64,000 nt of DNA from Argyresthia goedartella (lineage: Eukaryota; Arthropoda; Insecta; Lepidoptera; Argyresthiidae), in NCBI GenBank assembly GCA_949825045.1, contig OX463832.1:20330552-20394551 (forward strand), written 5' to 3'. Position numbers and translations under genes: made by a program. Positions 22,501 through 31,252 of the stretch are shown one piece after another (the stretch's first letter is position 1; the number at the start of each line of letters is the position of its first letter). The notes under the pieces were generated by a model. It was not told the DNA's origin, ran no database searches, and worked only from the letters and a program-made list of their open reading frames with translations.

Positions 22501-25433
22501 AAGACTCACCTTGACCTTGACCTTGGGCTCCTTCTCGACCTTGACTTTTCCGTTCTTGCCCTTCGCAAGCGGCTCGTCATCCTCAGAGTCCGGCGCGGCT
22601 GCGCCTCCAGCGTCCAACTGTGGATGTGGACGGAGCTAATAATAGTAAATCTAAAAGGGAAATATTAAACTGCACATCAAAAATACTGATTTGCACAGCA
22701 AATATCCCTTATATTTGCTGCGGTAGCTTAGGTTAAGGGTAAAGGGGATGAGCGAAGCAAAGGCCCCTCTAACCTTCGTGTTAGGTTCAACATGTATGAA
22801 CAACAAAAAATACATAAACTTAAACTTAAGTACTCATTAAATATTTAAAACATAGTGTTTTTGCTGCGCAAATCAGTATTTTTGATGTGCGATTAAATAC
22901 CAGCTAATCTAAAATATCATGTCATCATCACAACAGCCTCTAGTGGCTTGGTGTCAAGTTTTCCCTCCCAATCTAGAGGAATTATTAGAACTTCTCCAAG
23001 CAGGATTTGAACCCCTCCGGGTTCAAATCCTGACAATAATCCCTAGGTCTTGCATGATAAATAATCTGTAAAGTTGCTGTTTCAGGTTCCCACAACACAA
23101 GATATCCTATTGTCGGGCCAGATGCATTGTATGTGCCCGTATATAAATGTTTATGTTTATGTGTTCTTACATATTTTAATTTACTTATATGCTAATTGAC
23201 TAATTAGACATGGAGGGTAATAGTTCCTCACAGTCCATAAAGAAATACTTGGATCTCACTGCCCAGGGCGGGCCCCCAGTGCTGACGAACAAACCATAAG
23301 TATGTAAACATAGATTACCTACCACACTCATTACTTTTTGGAAGGTGTTACATCCTCCAATGAAGACACTAATCTAAACGGCATCTAATACTTGCAGTGA
23401 CAGTAACAGTTGATAGGGTCAACCAAAAAAGCGGTTGTGGTTTTAGTACATTATTGTGATGACACTTTGGTTGGAAATGTTCCAAAACAAACTGAATATT
23501 GGATCTTTTTCTAAGGGTGTGCATGGTAAATGTGTATAAGAAGCACCTATAATAAAATAATCACCAGAGTGAAAAAGTATGATCATTGTGCATAAGAGTC
23601 ACTGGCCTTTCAAGCAGTTGATGATTCTGATGCATCATTAATTATTTGTGCTTCCAAAGAAATAACCATTCTCGAGAACTTTATCTTGTTGTTTTCTTTC
23701 ACAAAGCCTGTGCCAAACTTCTCGAGAATGGTTATTTTCTTGCAAGCTGTACAGTCATGTGTGAGTAAAGCATGACCATTACAGTACAATACTCCATTTT
23801 AGATTAGTTTCTTCAATAGCGGACATAAAAACTTTAGCTATGTATGCAGATCATGTTAACTACCAACATCTATAGCTGAGGCAGTCAATTGTCAATTGTA
23901 AGACGGGCTGGTTTCCGCAACTCGACGACGAAAGCGCCTATTTTGCGTGTGGGTGGGAATGCGACATCATTCGAGCCAAGCCAACTCCTCCAGGAACGCC
24001 AGTAGGCTAAGCTGAGCTGAGGCAGTTTTTCAGCTAGTTATCCATTCATAATTACTCCCTTTTGCGTCACAGGGGACAGCCCAGTACCACAGTCACCAAA
24101 TATGGGAAAAGGTGTTACAGCAGTTTTCATCAAGTGTCTTTCGCATCTCCCTCTCACTCTACTTTATCCTGTGTGAAAGAGAGGTAACAGCTTGCTCAGA
24201 GCCAAAGAACATGGTGTGGCCTGTCTTTGCTATAACTCTAGTATTTAACATGTATTACCGTTTGAACTTGAACCTTTTGCAGTGGCAGGCCGAGCTGCAG
24301 CCTTGTCCTTCTGTTGGTCTGACGGCACATCTCCAGGAACTCATGGTAGTCATTCACCTTGTCCACACAGAGCTCGCAGATTAGAGGAGGCATCTTGTCT
24401 TCTGAGTGCACCTGAAAATTTGGATAATTGTTGTATACTTTAGTACTTCATTTACCTGGATATTAATAGTGTTTATACTAAAATGTTCGGTCTGTCTGAC
24501 TGAATATATGTAGCTGCGAGCCTTTAGCACTATGGCTGGTCATAAATATACTCTTGAGATTGAGTAATGTATCAGAACCTAACCCTAATGACCTTAGTAA
24601 TAAATGAAGTTATGCACTGTTTAACTTATGCAGTGTTTTGTCTAGCTTTGACATTTGGCGTTTACTTGACATATGAAAAGGACAAAACACTGTATAAGTT
24701 AAACAGAGATTAACATTTTTCATTAGTAAGGCCATTAGTTTCTAAACACACTATGCCGTAGATATGTGACCGTAGTTCGGCATGATTGCGCCTGCAATGC
24801 TATTTGAATTACTGACGACACATAATGCCGATATTACGTTGCGTTATAGCGTACAGCTAACTTCGGTCGGGCGTAAGTTCAGCGGCAACTTGCCGATTGC
24901 CGAGACCTCTACTGAACGAGACACACACAAAGTTGCGCAACTGAATTGCTGCCGCGTAAGTTCGGCACTTATGGTGTGTCAAATCAGGCGAATACGTCGA
25001 AACGTAAAACCAGCCGCGGAATCATGCCGAACTTCGGTCGCGTATTTACGGCATAGTGTGTTTTGACACTAAATGTTATGGAGGATTGCCGCTACTACCG
25101 GTCTACCGATATGAATGTAACGTAAGATGAAACATTCAGGTAAATAGCTGTACTCTCGGCTTGTTCTTCGTTCGAAGATAGAGATAATTATATGGTGTTT
25201 GCACATGCTCTATACTGTTGTAACTTGGGAAAGGTGTTAACTAAGTAAATGATTACCTGGATTTGAACACATTCTTGGATCTTCTGCTTCAATTCCAGTT
25301 CAGAATCATCCAAGTCTATAACATTCTGAATTATAGGCATTTTGTAGCCCCCGCCAGCCCCGCACAGGCGACATGCCCGATATATCTGGTAAATAGTATT
25401 CTTTTCGCAGTTGAGATTACTACTGCGATTCAT
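16448..25433 (-). CDS. ZAD-domain protein gene, 5' part (five exons)
   Basis: Spliced minus-strand gene with exons 25433-25257, 24411-24259, 22617-22510, 22142-22066 and 16568-16448. All junctions are GT-AG and the phases agree (0, 0, 0, 2), giving 212 codons in the window. Residues 21-24 (CRLC) with ICELC and a downstream FLEMC from exon 2 make the four-cysteine ZAD fold. ZADs are zinc-binding dimerisation domains found at the N-terminus of insect C2H2 zinc-finger transcription factors. The remaining three exons encode a charged, Ser/Arg/Lys-rich linker. No C2H2 finger exons appear between 16447 and the left edge, so the gene continues past the satellite, is truncated, or uses an exon I missed. 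Exon structure is inferred by eye; transcript data would settle it. Confidence 0.72.
16831..16877. repeat. 22-bp inverted repeat, 3-bp loop
   Basis: Arms 16831-16852 and 16856-16877 (outer CGTTGGTGCGCCAACTGG) pair with one mismatch. Intronic to the ZAD gene. Possibly the collapsed core of a TIR element. Confidence 0.85.
17155..17943. mobile_element. Non-autonomous TIR element, 789 bp
   Basis: Terminal inverted repeats of 23 bp (17155-17177 and 17921-17943, outer GTACAGTGCTTT) with two mismatches. Inside is a perfect 21-bp inverted repeat (17563-17583 and 17612-17632, GGCGAAATCGCAAACAGCCA). Further short repeats around GAGCGTAGCGAG and GAGTGAGCGAGG lie near the left end. The 104-codon open frame inside (17323-17637) runs through the hairpin and matches no family I know, so I do not call it. 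No clear target-site duplication could be assigned. Located in intron 4 of the ZAD gene. Confidence 0.75.
18089..18127. repeat. AT/GT microsatellite
   Basis: Imperfect (TA)n with TG interruptions. Short open frames across it are spurious. Confidence 0.9.
18345..18420 (+). repeat. Fragment of an interspersed repeat (AGGGTTCCG type)
   Basis: AGGGTTCCGTTCGTAAAGG, then AAAAACGGAACCATTGTA, followed by TTTCCGTCCGACCG. This is the start of a dispersed repeat common in lepidopteran genomes (recognised from its characteristic words; no family name assigned). The 3' part is missing here because the pogo-like element begins at 18434. Confidence 0.55.
18434..20008 (+). mobile_element. Pogo-like TIR transposon, 1575 bp
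   Basis: Perfect 25-bp terminal inverted repeats (18434-18458 and 19984-20008, outer GGGTCGTGGCACCAGTCCC) flanked by TA on both sides (18432-18433 and 20009-20010). It contains one short gene encoding psq/CENP-B-type DNA-binding domains and no DDE domain. Near both ends there are several TTGACCA-like words, in opposite orientations at the two ends (about 18865, 19007, 19057 versus 19746, 19789). These are candidate transposase-binding subterminal repeats. TA duplication and the domain type fit the pogo group. Identical TIRs suggest a young or recently mobilised copy. Confidence 0.88.
19086..19469 (+). CDS. Psq/CENP-B-type DNA-binding protein, no catalytic domain
   Basis: 127 residues from ATG at 19086 (MPPVKRKVFFKYSEEDVTKA). 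Residues about 8-52 form a Pipsqueak-type helix-turn-helix (CRKYGVPHSTIINKI). Residues about 58-123 resemble the CENP-B/Tc5 HTH of pogo and Tigger transposases (GPPTILTPNEEALLKTWI, GRPNPF, KKWFCSFLK). The frame then stops where the DDE domain would normally begin. A 5' exon ending CGTGCAG|GTAAGA (18682/18683) and an acceptor TTTTAACAG|ACAAAATG (exon from 19081) suggest a spliced 5' leader, so this ATG is preferred over the one 18 bases upstream, which is intronic. AATAAA lies near 19711. It could bind the element's own ends and act as a repressor; that is inference. Alternatively it is simply a deletion derivative. Confidence 0.75.
   Translation: MPPVKRKVFFKYSEEDVTKAIEEISKGAKIRETCRKYGVPHSTIINKIKLRHPVQRKMGPPTILTPNEEALLKTWILAMAKKGFPVNKDMVLETVKNIMQSDGRPNPFKNNKPGKKWFCSFLKMTEI
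20012..20270 (+). mobile_element. tRNA-derived SINE, type A
   Basis: Starts TTGACGACCCGAATGGCC with an A box (TGGCCGAGTCGGC, 20028-20040) and a B box (GGTTCGAGTCC, 20071-20081). The body shares GGGAATCCTAGTTTGGGG and GTGTCCAAGG with the inverted copy at 21047-21288. It sits two bases outside the right TA of the pogo-like element. The tail is T/A-rich. Confidence 0.85.
20822..21046 (+). mobile_element. tRNA-derived SINE, type B
   Basis: Head TTGACGACCTCTGTGGCGCA with A box (TGGCGCAGCGG) and B box (GGTTCGATCC, about 20878-20887). The body has GGGTATCCTAGTGTGGGGCC and GTATGTGCCTGTATGTAAAT; the tail is (TAA)n at about 21034-21046. Related to type A but with a different tRNA-like head. Degenerate copies of its body occur at 23040-23175 and as short fragments at 13022 and about 18305. 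Confidence 0.82.
21047..21288 (-). mobile_element. tRNA-derived SINE, type A, inverted
   Basis: Reverse-complement copy of the 20012 SINE; B box complement near 21222-21232 and A box complement near 21263-21275. Its 3' end abuts the (TAA)n tail of the type B SINE, consistent with insertion of one at the tail of the other. Confidence 0.85.
21480..21906 (+). repeat. Two fragments of the AGGGTTCCG-type dispersed repeat
   Basis: 21480-21715 contains GGTACGGAACCCTTCGTGCG, then TCCGTCCGTTCTTCCGTCCG, TCTGTCACCAGGCTGTATCT and CATGAACCGTGATAG. 21850-21906 repeats the first words (GTACAGAACCCTTCATGCGC, GAGTCCTACACGCACTTGG) and ends in a T run. The short open frames here belong to the repeat. Familiar as a dispersed lepidopteran repeat; family not named. 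Confidence 0.6.
22066..22142 (-). CDS. ZAD gene exon 4 (basic linker)
   Basis: Acceptor ATATTTCAG|GTGGAG, donor GATGG|GTACGT; 77 nt, entering in phase 0 and leaving in phase 2. It encodes VEDASTPRVSRPPTRKDRPS followed by SSRRD: Ser/Arg/Pro-rich and low complexity, no domain recognised. The support is splice signals plus phase agreement with exon 5 (one completing base), not homology. Confidence 0.6.
22369..22430 (-). pseudogene. Decayed duplicate of exon 3
   Basis: The minus strand reads TTCGCGAAGGGCAAGGTCAA then GTTCGAGAACGAGGTCAAGG and TCAAGATGAG, clearly related to the second half of exon 3. The copy has small deletions and the donor G of GTGAGT is replaced, giving ATGAG, so it should not be spliced as an exon. 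It is interpreted as a tandem exon duplication that lost its 5' splice site. Confidence 0.65.
22510..22617 (-). CDS. ZAD gene exon 3 (acidic/basic linker)
   Basis: Acceptor CATCCACAG|TTGGAC, donor GTCAAG|GTGAGT (consensus); 108 nt, phase 0 at both ends, 36 residues. The peptide runs from an Ala/Gly segment through an acidic patch (DSEDDEP) to a Lys/Val repeat (KVKVEKEPKVKVK). No domain is recognised. A decayed copy of this exon lies 80 bp downstream in gene direction at 22369-22430. Unlike its AT-rich surroundings, the exon is GC-rich, which supports it being coding. Confidence 0.7.
22672..22890. mobile_element. MITE-like element with 31-bp TIRs
   Basis: Arms 22672-22702 and 22860-22890 (outer GCACATCAAAAATACTGATT) pair with a single mismatch; 219 bp in total, non-coding, in intron 2 of the ZAD gene. 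Target duplication not resolved. Confidence 0.8.
23040..23175 (+). mobile_element. Degenerate SINE type B copy
   Basis: CCTAGGTCTTGCATGATAAA, then GTTGCTGTTTCAGGTTCCCA, GGGCCAGATGCATTGTATGT and CCCGTATATAAATG align with the body of the 20822 SINE. The tRNA-like head is mostly lost. A nearby inverted pair at 23003-23032 (GGATTTGAACCCCTCCGGGT) may be the remnant head. Confidence 0.65.
23656..23741. repeat. 23-bp inverted repeat, possible small MITE
   Basis: Arms 23656-23678 and 23719-23741 (ATAACCATTCTCGAGAA core) pair with about two mismatches; 86 bp in total, non-coding, intronic. Confidence 0.75.
24259..24411 (-). CDS. ZAD gene exon 2 (second CxxC)
   Basis: Acceptor TTTTCAG|GTGCAC and donor CAAACG|GTAATA; 153 nt, phase 0 at both ends. 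It encodes 51 residues including PPLICELCVDKVNDYHEF then LEMCRQTN. This is the second half of a ZAD (CxxC, aromatic spacer, F-x3-C-like end). Joined to exon 1 it completes the domain. An earlier possible donor (AAG|GTTCAA) lies 15 nt upstream and would also keep phase 0. Confidence 0.78.
24618..24705. repeat. 25-bp inverted repeat, possible small MITE
   Basis: Arms 24618-24642 and 24681-24705 (TGTTTAACTTATGCAGTG) pair with one mismatch; 88 bp, in intron 1 of the ZAD gene, just 38 bp from the next TIR element. Confidence 0.78.
24744..25063. mobile_element. Non-autonomous TIR element, 320 bp
   Basis: Arms of about 44 bp (24744-24787 and 25020-25063; outer AAACACACTATGCCGTA, inner GTTCGGCATGATT) pair with about four mismatches. 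The interior repeats ACTTCGGTCG-like words. The 94-codon open frame 24782-25066 is a reading of the element itself and is not called. Intron 1 of the ZAD gene. Confidence 0.83.
25257..25433 (-). CDS. ZAD gene exon 1 (start codon, first CxxC)
   Basis: Begins with ATG at 25433 (MNRSSNLNCEK) and encodes 59 residues, ending in ECVQIQ at a CAG|GTAATC donor in phase 0. It carries the first half of the ZAD: YRACRLCGAGGGY, with the first two zinc-binding cysteines, then an acidic LDDSELELKQ helix segment. The frame would run on into the intron to 25188, but the donor and the fit of exon 2 favour splicing. The start is the only in-frame methionine before the domain. Confidence 0.78.
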
Positions 25434-26095
25434 TTTGTCTTATTTCAACGAAATTCAATGTAAAATATTGTAAAACACGTCCGCTGTTTTCTTTCCTTTC
25501 CTTTCCGATACCTCTTGTCTGATTCGATCGAATGCCGCCATTTTGGAAAGGCAAGATGTCAAACAAAAGAAAAGAAGTTAATTAGAGATGGGGCAGATGG
25601 TTTTTCCAGTGTTGATCGACCGACTTTTCGTATTGAAAAGTCTCACACGAAAGAGTGTTAATACTGGGACCTAATTAAATATTTTGAAACACTTTGCTCA
25701 CTGAATGTTAATAAAATTGTTATGTTTACATTCCCATACAGTAAAAGATTGCCACAAGCTGAAAATGATCTTAGATATAGGCTAAATATGACATGACATT
25801 CAATGTCATATAATAATAGTTTGATTCATTTGATTGACTCTAATAATTATGTTAGTAATAATGTTTATTTGACCAAAGGTAGTTACTACCTTTCAGATTT
25901 TTACAAACGGCAGGTAGCTGTGTCGCTATCTTATTTTTTTAGTATTACAGCCAAGAATTTGGCTAACCTGACTGCTTCTATTGAGCACAGACAAGGTATA
26001 TTGGAAGTCATTCCAAGTATAGTAAATTAGTCTTTAAGACAATAGAGGAAATCTCTAGCATACATAAGCCAATAATGTGTAATATCTTGCCCGAA
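25434..26095. other. Upstream flank of ZAD gene, no gene supported
   Basis: 5' flank of the minus-strand ZAD gene. CCGCCATTTTGGAAAGGC lies near 25532, and the rest is AT-rich. A 75-codon open frame at 25803-26030 has no recognisable domain. I see no promoter element that I would defend. Confidence 0.4.
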
Positions 26096-26387
26096 TTAAA
26101 TTTAAAAAAAAAACAAAAAAAACAAAAATGTTTATTGTTTAACCATGAGTATTAATTAACATAGTGTAAGCTGAAGCCGTCTTTTAAGTATGAAAATACC
26201 TGTGCCAGACGACTTCGCTCTCTGACCCAAGTCTTATTATATCATAAGTTAAACAATTACAAATAGATTAAATAATAACAAAGTTAAATTTTACTTTAAG
26301 GTTACTAAAGATTTTAACAACAATTCAAATTAGTTAAATGAAGTATTAAAATAATAAATATACATTAAACATTCAGTATACAGGTTA

Positions 26388-26390
<3 letters not shown>

Positions 26391-26456
<66 letters not shown>
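26391..26456. repeat. (GT)n microsatellite
   Basis: About 33 GT units with one GC and one AT interruption, in the 3' UTR of the minus-strand LINE. Confidence 0.97.
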
Positions 26457-26459
<3 letters not shown>

Positions 26460-26564
26460 CGTGTGTATCATGGTGTCTGTGTGTGAGTAATTTGAAAGGT
26501 GTCTACCAGTTTGGAATTATTTATGTTATCAGTAACTACTTATATATCAATATTGGGTGTGAAA

Positions 26565-29413
26565 TTATCTACTTATTTTAATTATTAAGTTCTCTGTTTC
26601 TTCGTATGTTTTAGAATATATAGTTTCAGTCAAGGCTTTTTTACATTCTTTTTTGTTTTTCGAGTATAAGTCAAGGCTTTTATTTAAATGGTTGTATAGG
26701 TGTGCTGACTGATATTTAAACTGCCTGCGAGCGAACATAGATTTGTAATTAGGCAAATTGATTATTACATGTTTCCTTCTTTTATTTGAAAAGTTTAGGT
26801 CAAAGGTTGTTGTATTGTGAGTTTTTAGTACTGAGTTAATAATATATAATTTTCTTACGGTTAGAAGTTTACTCAGGGAGTAAAGTTCCTCTGTCGGAAA
26901 TTTAAACGGCTTAAAATACATCACCTTTATTAAAGCTCTCTGAGCTCTTTCTATTTCTACAAATTTAGTTTTTGCAGCTCCCCCCCATATTGTAATACAG
27001 TAGCTTATTACTGATTGCGCCAGTGCCACGTATATTTTGTTGCGTAGTAACGGTGTAGTGATATGTCTTAATGATTTAAAGATCCAAATTAAACGTCTCA
27101 CTCTAGAGCTAACCATTTCTATGTGTGGGTACCAAGATAGCCGCTGATCAATAATTACGCCGAGATATTTAGTTTTTGATATTTTAGAGATAGAGGGGCA
27201 GTTACAGTTTTGTTGGTCAGTACAGTCAGTATGGATTTTAATATCAAAGTGGTCAGGTGGTTGAGTTCGATCATACTATGCAAAACAAATATAATTCGTT
27301 TTAGCCGCATTGAGGGTTAGAAGATTAGAGTTTAGACAGCGCGCAACTGTGGACAAACCTGCCTCTGCATTTATACGAGTTAAATCCCAATTCGTATTTG
27401 AGAAAACAAGAGCGGTATCGTCCGCGTATGAGACAATTTTTGTGTTTTCTATATTAAGGTTGCATAAATTATTTATGTACACAAGGAACAATGTAGGTCC
27501 TAAAACACTGCCCTGTGGGACTCCATAGGATATTTCAACTTCGTCGCTAATATATTGACCCACTTTAACCTTCTGTTTCCTGTCTGATAGGTAGTCTTTA
27601 AGGAGCCTAAGCGAGATGTCCCTTATGCCTATTCTCTCTAGTTTTTGTACTAGGATGGGGATACAAACTGTATCAAAAGCTTTTTTTAAGTCTAAGAACA
27701 CAGCCAAACACTTCTTACCAGAGTCAACTTGTTCAATAATATGTGTTGTTAGGGCTGTTACGGCATCGTCAGTTGACCGGCCATCTCTAAAACCATATTG
27801 TGCTTTAGACAATATATTAAACCTATTTAAATAGTTAATAAGTCTAATATTTATTACTTTCTCTATTATTTTAGAGATGGACGGCAGAACTGAGATTGGT
27901 CTGTAATTATTAACGTCAATCTTCTCTCCACTTTTGTGTACAGGAGTTATAACCGATTTTTTTAAGATTTGTGGGAAAATACCTTGTGAAAAGCAAAGAT
28001 TTGTAAGATGGCAGATAATAGGTATTAGTTCACACTTAGCCATTTTTAGAAAGCGAGAAGGTATACAGTCATGTCCTGGCGCACTATCAGATTTCAGTCC
28101 CATAAGTACTGCGTTAATTTCAGCCTCATCTGTTTTTAAAAGTACAAAGGAATTAGGTTGGTTTTGTTGTGTATTGTCCTTATTATTATAAGTTTGAGTT
28201 TGGTTTCCCATTATAATTTCAGCCAGCTCTTTACCAATATTCGAAAAATAGTTATTTACATAGTTAATAGATTCTTTATTGCAAGATTTAATATTAAGTA
28301 GTTTTAAGTTATCTGTTTTATTGCTTTTTAAATAAGTTATTGATTTTATACTATCCCATAAACACTTAGAGTTCTTTGTTGATTCAGCTAATTTGTTTCT
28401 AGTTATATTTGTTATAGTTTTTTAATAAGATTATTACAAAAATTGCGATATCTTCTGTATGTTATTTTAATTATGTCATTGTCAGGTTTCAGTTTACATT
28501 TGTTTTGAAGTTTATTTCTGTGTCTAATACATTTTAAAATACCTGTTGTCATCCATGGTTTCAATGTTCTTTTGTTCTTGGGTATATTTACAGTTTTTGT
28601 ATTATCTCTTAAAGTTTCAGATATTGTATCAACAAGCATCTCCACAATATAATTTGGATTATCACTTAGTAAAAGCCGCGTTAAATTCTTTTCTGCCAGA
28701 TCTAGCAAGGCATTATTAAAATCTGTGACGGTTTTAACCTTTGTGGAACTTTTAATATAATTTTGATCAGATAAATTTAGAAATATCATAGAATGATCTG
28801 TGATCGTTGTGTTAATGACTGCAATTTGCGCTGCCATTTTAGGTTTGTCAAGCTTCAGCATGAAGTGGTCGAGGCAGCTTTCCATCCTAGTGGGTATGGT
28901 GTGACCTGTCACAATGCCATGTATACACAACATATTTAGATAGTTTTGTCTATTACTAATTTCATAATTTTGTTCCTTATCATTCGGGATTAGATCTATG
29001 TTAATGTCTCCTGTTATAATTATATTTTTGCATGTTTTTATGGATTCTAAGTGTGTATTTAGTGAGTTAATAAACTGATCAGCCTTCGTAATAGATGGGG
29101 AACGGTATATGCCCAGGATGGCGGTGTTGTATGTATCTATCTGTAGGCATGATGCATGATCTAGTCTAATCTCCCGAATATTAGTTACAACTATGTCTCT
29201 TTTAACATAGATCACAACACCATCACTTTGATTCAGGTGTAGGGTTGAGTTAAAAGAGACATAATTGTCTAGGACTGGAATTGGCTTAGCTGAATTAAGG
29301 CGGCATTCAGATAAAATGATTATGTCCGGTATGAATTTTAAGATATTTAAGTTTAGGTGTAGGTCATCAATATTTCTATACACACTTCTCATGTTTTGGC
29401 AAATAATTTTCAA
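26565..29413 (-). pseudogene. LINE ORF2: endonuclease-reverse transcriptase, broken
   Basis: The N-terminal EEP endonuclease (29413-28412) shows ICQNMRS, LSECRL, GIYRSP, ITGDINIDL and ITDHSM, the usual catalytic blocks. A frameshift in an A run near 28412-28430 separates it from the reverse transcriptase, which runs openly to 27276 (NYRPISVLPS, QYGFRDGRST, DLKKAFDTV, YGVPQGSVLGP, YADD). A TAG at 27276-27278 interrupts it, and the same frame resumes to 26565 with the thumb/C-terminal region (KYLGVIIDQRLSWYPHIE). With only one frameshift and one nonsense codon, the element died relatively recently. The reading begins after an in-frame TAA at about 29452; the first ATG is downstream, as often seen where ORF2 follows ORF1 closely. 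Confidence 0.88.
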
Positions 29414-29896
29414 GTCTTTTTCTTTGAGCGGGATATATTGTGAGAGAATTTAGTAACGAGGGTAGAACTGCACAGTTGACTTTTTCGAATCATCTCACAA
29501 TTACGTAAATAATTAATAGTTATCTAGTGTTATTATCATTTCCAAAGTTATCATCGCATAATACACGTTTAGCAGCAACAGTGCAAGTATTATCTTGAAC
29601 CGGGGTGCATTGAATTGAGAGTATTCTAGTAAGAAAGTGGCCAACCGATCTGGTGCAGTGATTCATCTAGAGACGCTTAATTTGCGTCATTGAGCCGCTG
29701 GAGGTATCATCAGGACCGTCATCGTTGTTCAGCGCAGTGAGTCATTGACCGGAAGTGGCTAATTAATTACTTATCGTTGATTTATTGATCATTTAATAGC
29801 AAGCCTTAACGCGCAACGCCATCTAGTGGCGATAATCAAAACCCAAGCCCCACCTAGCTACGATCCATAGATCATCACACATTAGCACATTATACG

Positions 29897-30895
29897 ATGA
29901 AGCCAAAGTGCGGAGCATGTGGTAGGTTTACTGCCGCAACAGGTGGCGCTGTATGTGCTGTATGCAAGGGAAATTATCACAAAGCGTGTGTGTCACTTGG
30001 TGTCGAGGATGTTCCTATTAAATGGGTCTGCCCAAGCTGCATCAGCCAGAATGAGTGTACCTCGGGCCCTGAACACCTGCCTTGCGTGGATGGATCGATA
30101 GATAATGACGGCCTCACCATGTCAGAACTACTCAAAGAAATGCGCCTGATTCGCATCGAAATCACCTCCATGCGGCTAGAGTTAACCAAGATCCACTCTG
30201 ATTTCAACTCGCTCCGTGCAGACGTTGAGATATGTCAAGCCAACTATGTCGACGTTAATAATAGATTGGAGAAAGCAGAAGCATGCCTAGACGTCGTCAA
30301 CTCATCTCTTTGCAAGAAAGATGAAGAGATCAAGAGCCTTCGGGCCGATAACGCGAAGTTGTCTGGTCAATCCAAGGACTTACTGTCTCGCCTCACAGTG
30401 CTCGAACGCGAATCTCAGCAGAACCAACAGTGGGCCCGCCTGCAAAATATAGAAATTGTTGGAGTGCCGGAGACCGAAGGCGAATCAACCCACGGGCTGG
30501 TGAAGAAGATCGCGTCGTGTGTGGGCGTGGCGCTGGGACCGGATGACGTCGAGTTCGCGCATCGAGTGCAGCCCCTGCGCGCTGTGGCCGGCAAGCCGCG
30601 CGCCCTCGTCGTGCGCTTCAGGCAGCGCAGCACCAAGGACGCGGTCTATGCTGCATCCCGCTCACAAAACCTGGACACTGCGAAGATCGGCATGAGCGGA
30701 GATCCGTCGCATATACATGTGAATGAACATCTAACAGTAAAAAATAAAAAACTGTTCAACTCATGTAAGTTAAAGGCTAAAGACTCTGGTTATAAATTTA
30801 TCTGGACAAAAAACTGTCGCATTTTTGTAAGAAGGGCTATAAATGCGCCGCAAATTTTAATATCAACAGAAACAGACTTGATGAAAATTATATAA
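29897..30895 (+). CDS. LINE ORF1: PHD-finger, coiled-coil RNA-binding protein
   Basis: 332 residues, ATG at 29897. Residues 5-50 form a PHD-type zinc finger (CGAC, CAVCKGNYHKAC, WVCPSC). Residues about 75-180 are a heptad-rich coiled coil (LLKEMRLIRIEITSMRLELT and onward). Residues about 180-332 resemble the RRM/C-terminal fold of L1-type ORF1 proteins (NIEIVGVPE, FAHRVQP, ALVVRFRQRSTKDAV, YKFIWTKNCRIFVR). ORF1 proteins of non-LTR elements coat their RNA and assemble the transposition particle; PHD fingers in ORF1 are known from CR1-related elements. The middle of the gene (30480-30680) is notably GC-rich compared with its ends. Fully open; in a different frame from ORF2. Confidence 0.88.
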   Translation: MKPKCGACGRFTAATGGAVCAVCKGNYHKACVSLGVEDVPIKWVCPSCISQNECTSGPEHLPCVDGSIDNDGLTMSELLKEMRLIRIEITSMRLELTKIHSDFNSLRADVEICQANYVDVNNRLEKAEACLDVVNSSLCKKDEEIKSLRADNAKLSGQSKDLLSRLTVLERESQQNQQWARLQNIEIVGVPETEGESTHGLVKKIASCVGVALGPDDVEFAHRVQPLRAVAGKPRALVVRFRQRSTKDAVYAASRSQNLDTAKIGMSGDPSHIHVNEHLTVKNKKLFNSCKLKAKDSGYKFIWTKNCRIFVRRAINAPQILISTETDLMKII

Positions 30896-31252
30896 CTGAA
30901 ATTTACCTAACTGCCGCCTTCACCTTTGTTAACATGCAATATAAACTAAACACATACACATACCCAACTCAACCACCACTAGCACAACATCACCACAACA
31001 CTCACACACCCGAGAGAATTATACCTACCTACCTACCTATATTTATACCTATACATCACTATGTTATCTTTTACATCACACCAATGACATCAAAATCAAT
31101 ATGCTTATCAATGTGTCTAATCGGAGCCGTCTCTGTCGTCTGCAGAACTATTATTAATAACTACAACTTAAACCAATCTACATGTTATGATATAACTATG
31201 TCGAGCCAGCATAAAATTCAAAAATCATAGCTTACGCATATTTTATCAAAAC

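Larger units (their letters stand above)
26096..29680 (-). mobile_element. Non-LTR retrotransposon, dead, main (3') part
   Basis: A minus-strand LINE with an apurinic-type endonuclease and a reverse transcriptase. Its 3' UTR runs to a polyadenylation-like AATAAACATTTTTG and a T/G-rich tail at about 26097-26136, similar in layout to the AATAAAGACATTTGG tail of the LINE at 39035. Near 29519-29660 a frame ending GNDNNTR is probably the end of its ORF1. The start of ORF1 appears displaced to 34403-34483, because a plus-strand LINE lies between. The clade is within the jockey/CR1-like group by general look; not assigned further. Confidence 0.8.

Noticed and set aside
24782..25066. 94-codon plus-strand frame
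   Set aside because: Coincides with a TIR-bounded element, start and end inside its arms; no domain.
25803..26030. 75-codon plus-strand frame followed by an A-rich run, like a retroposed gene
   Set aside because: The A-rich run is better explained as the complement of the T/G-rich tail of the minus-strand LINE; the peptide is unrecognised.
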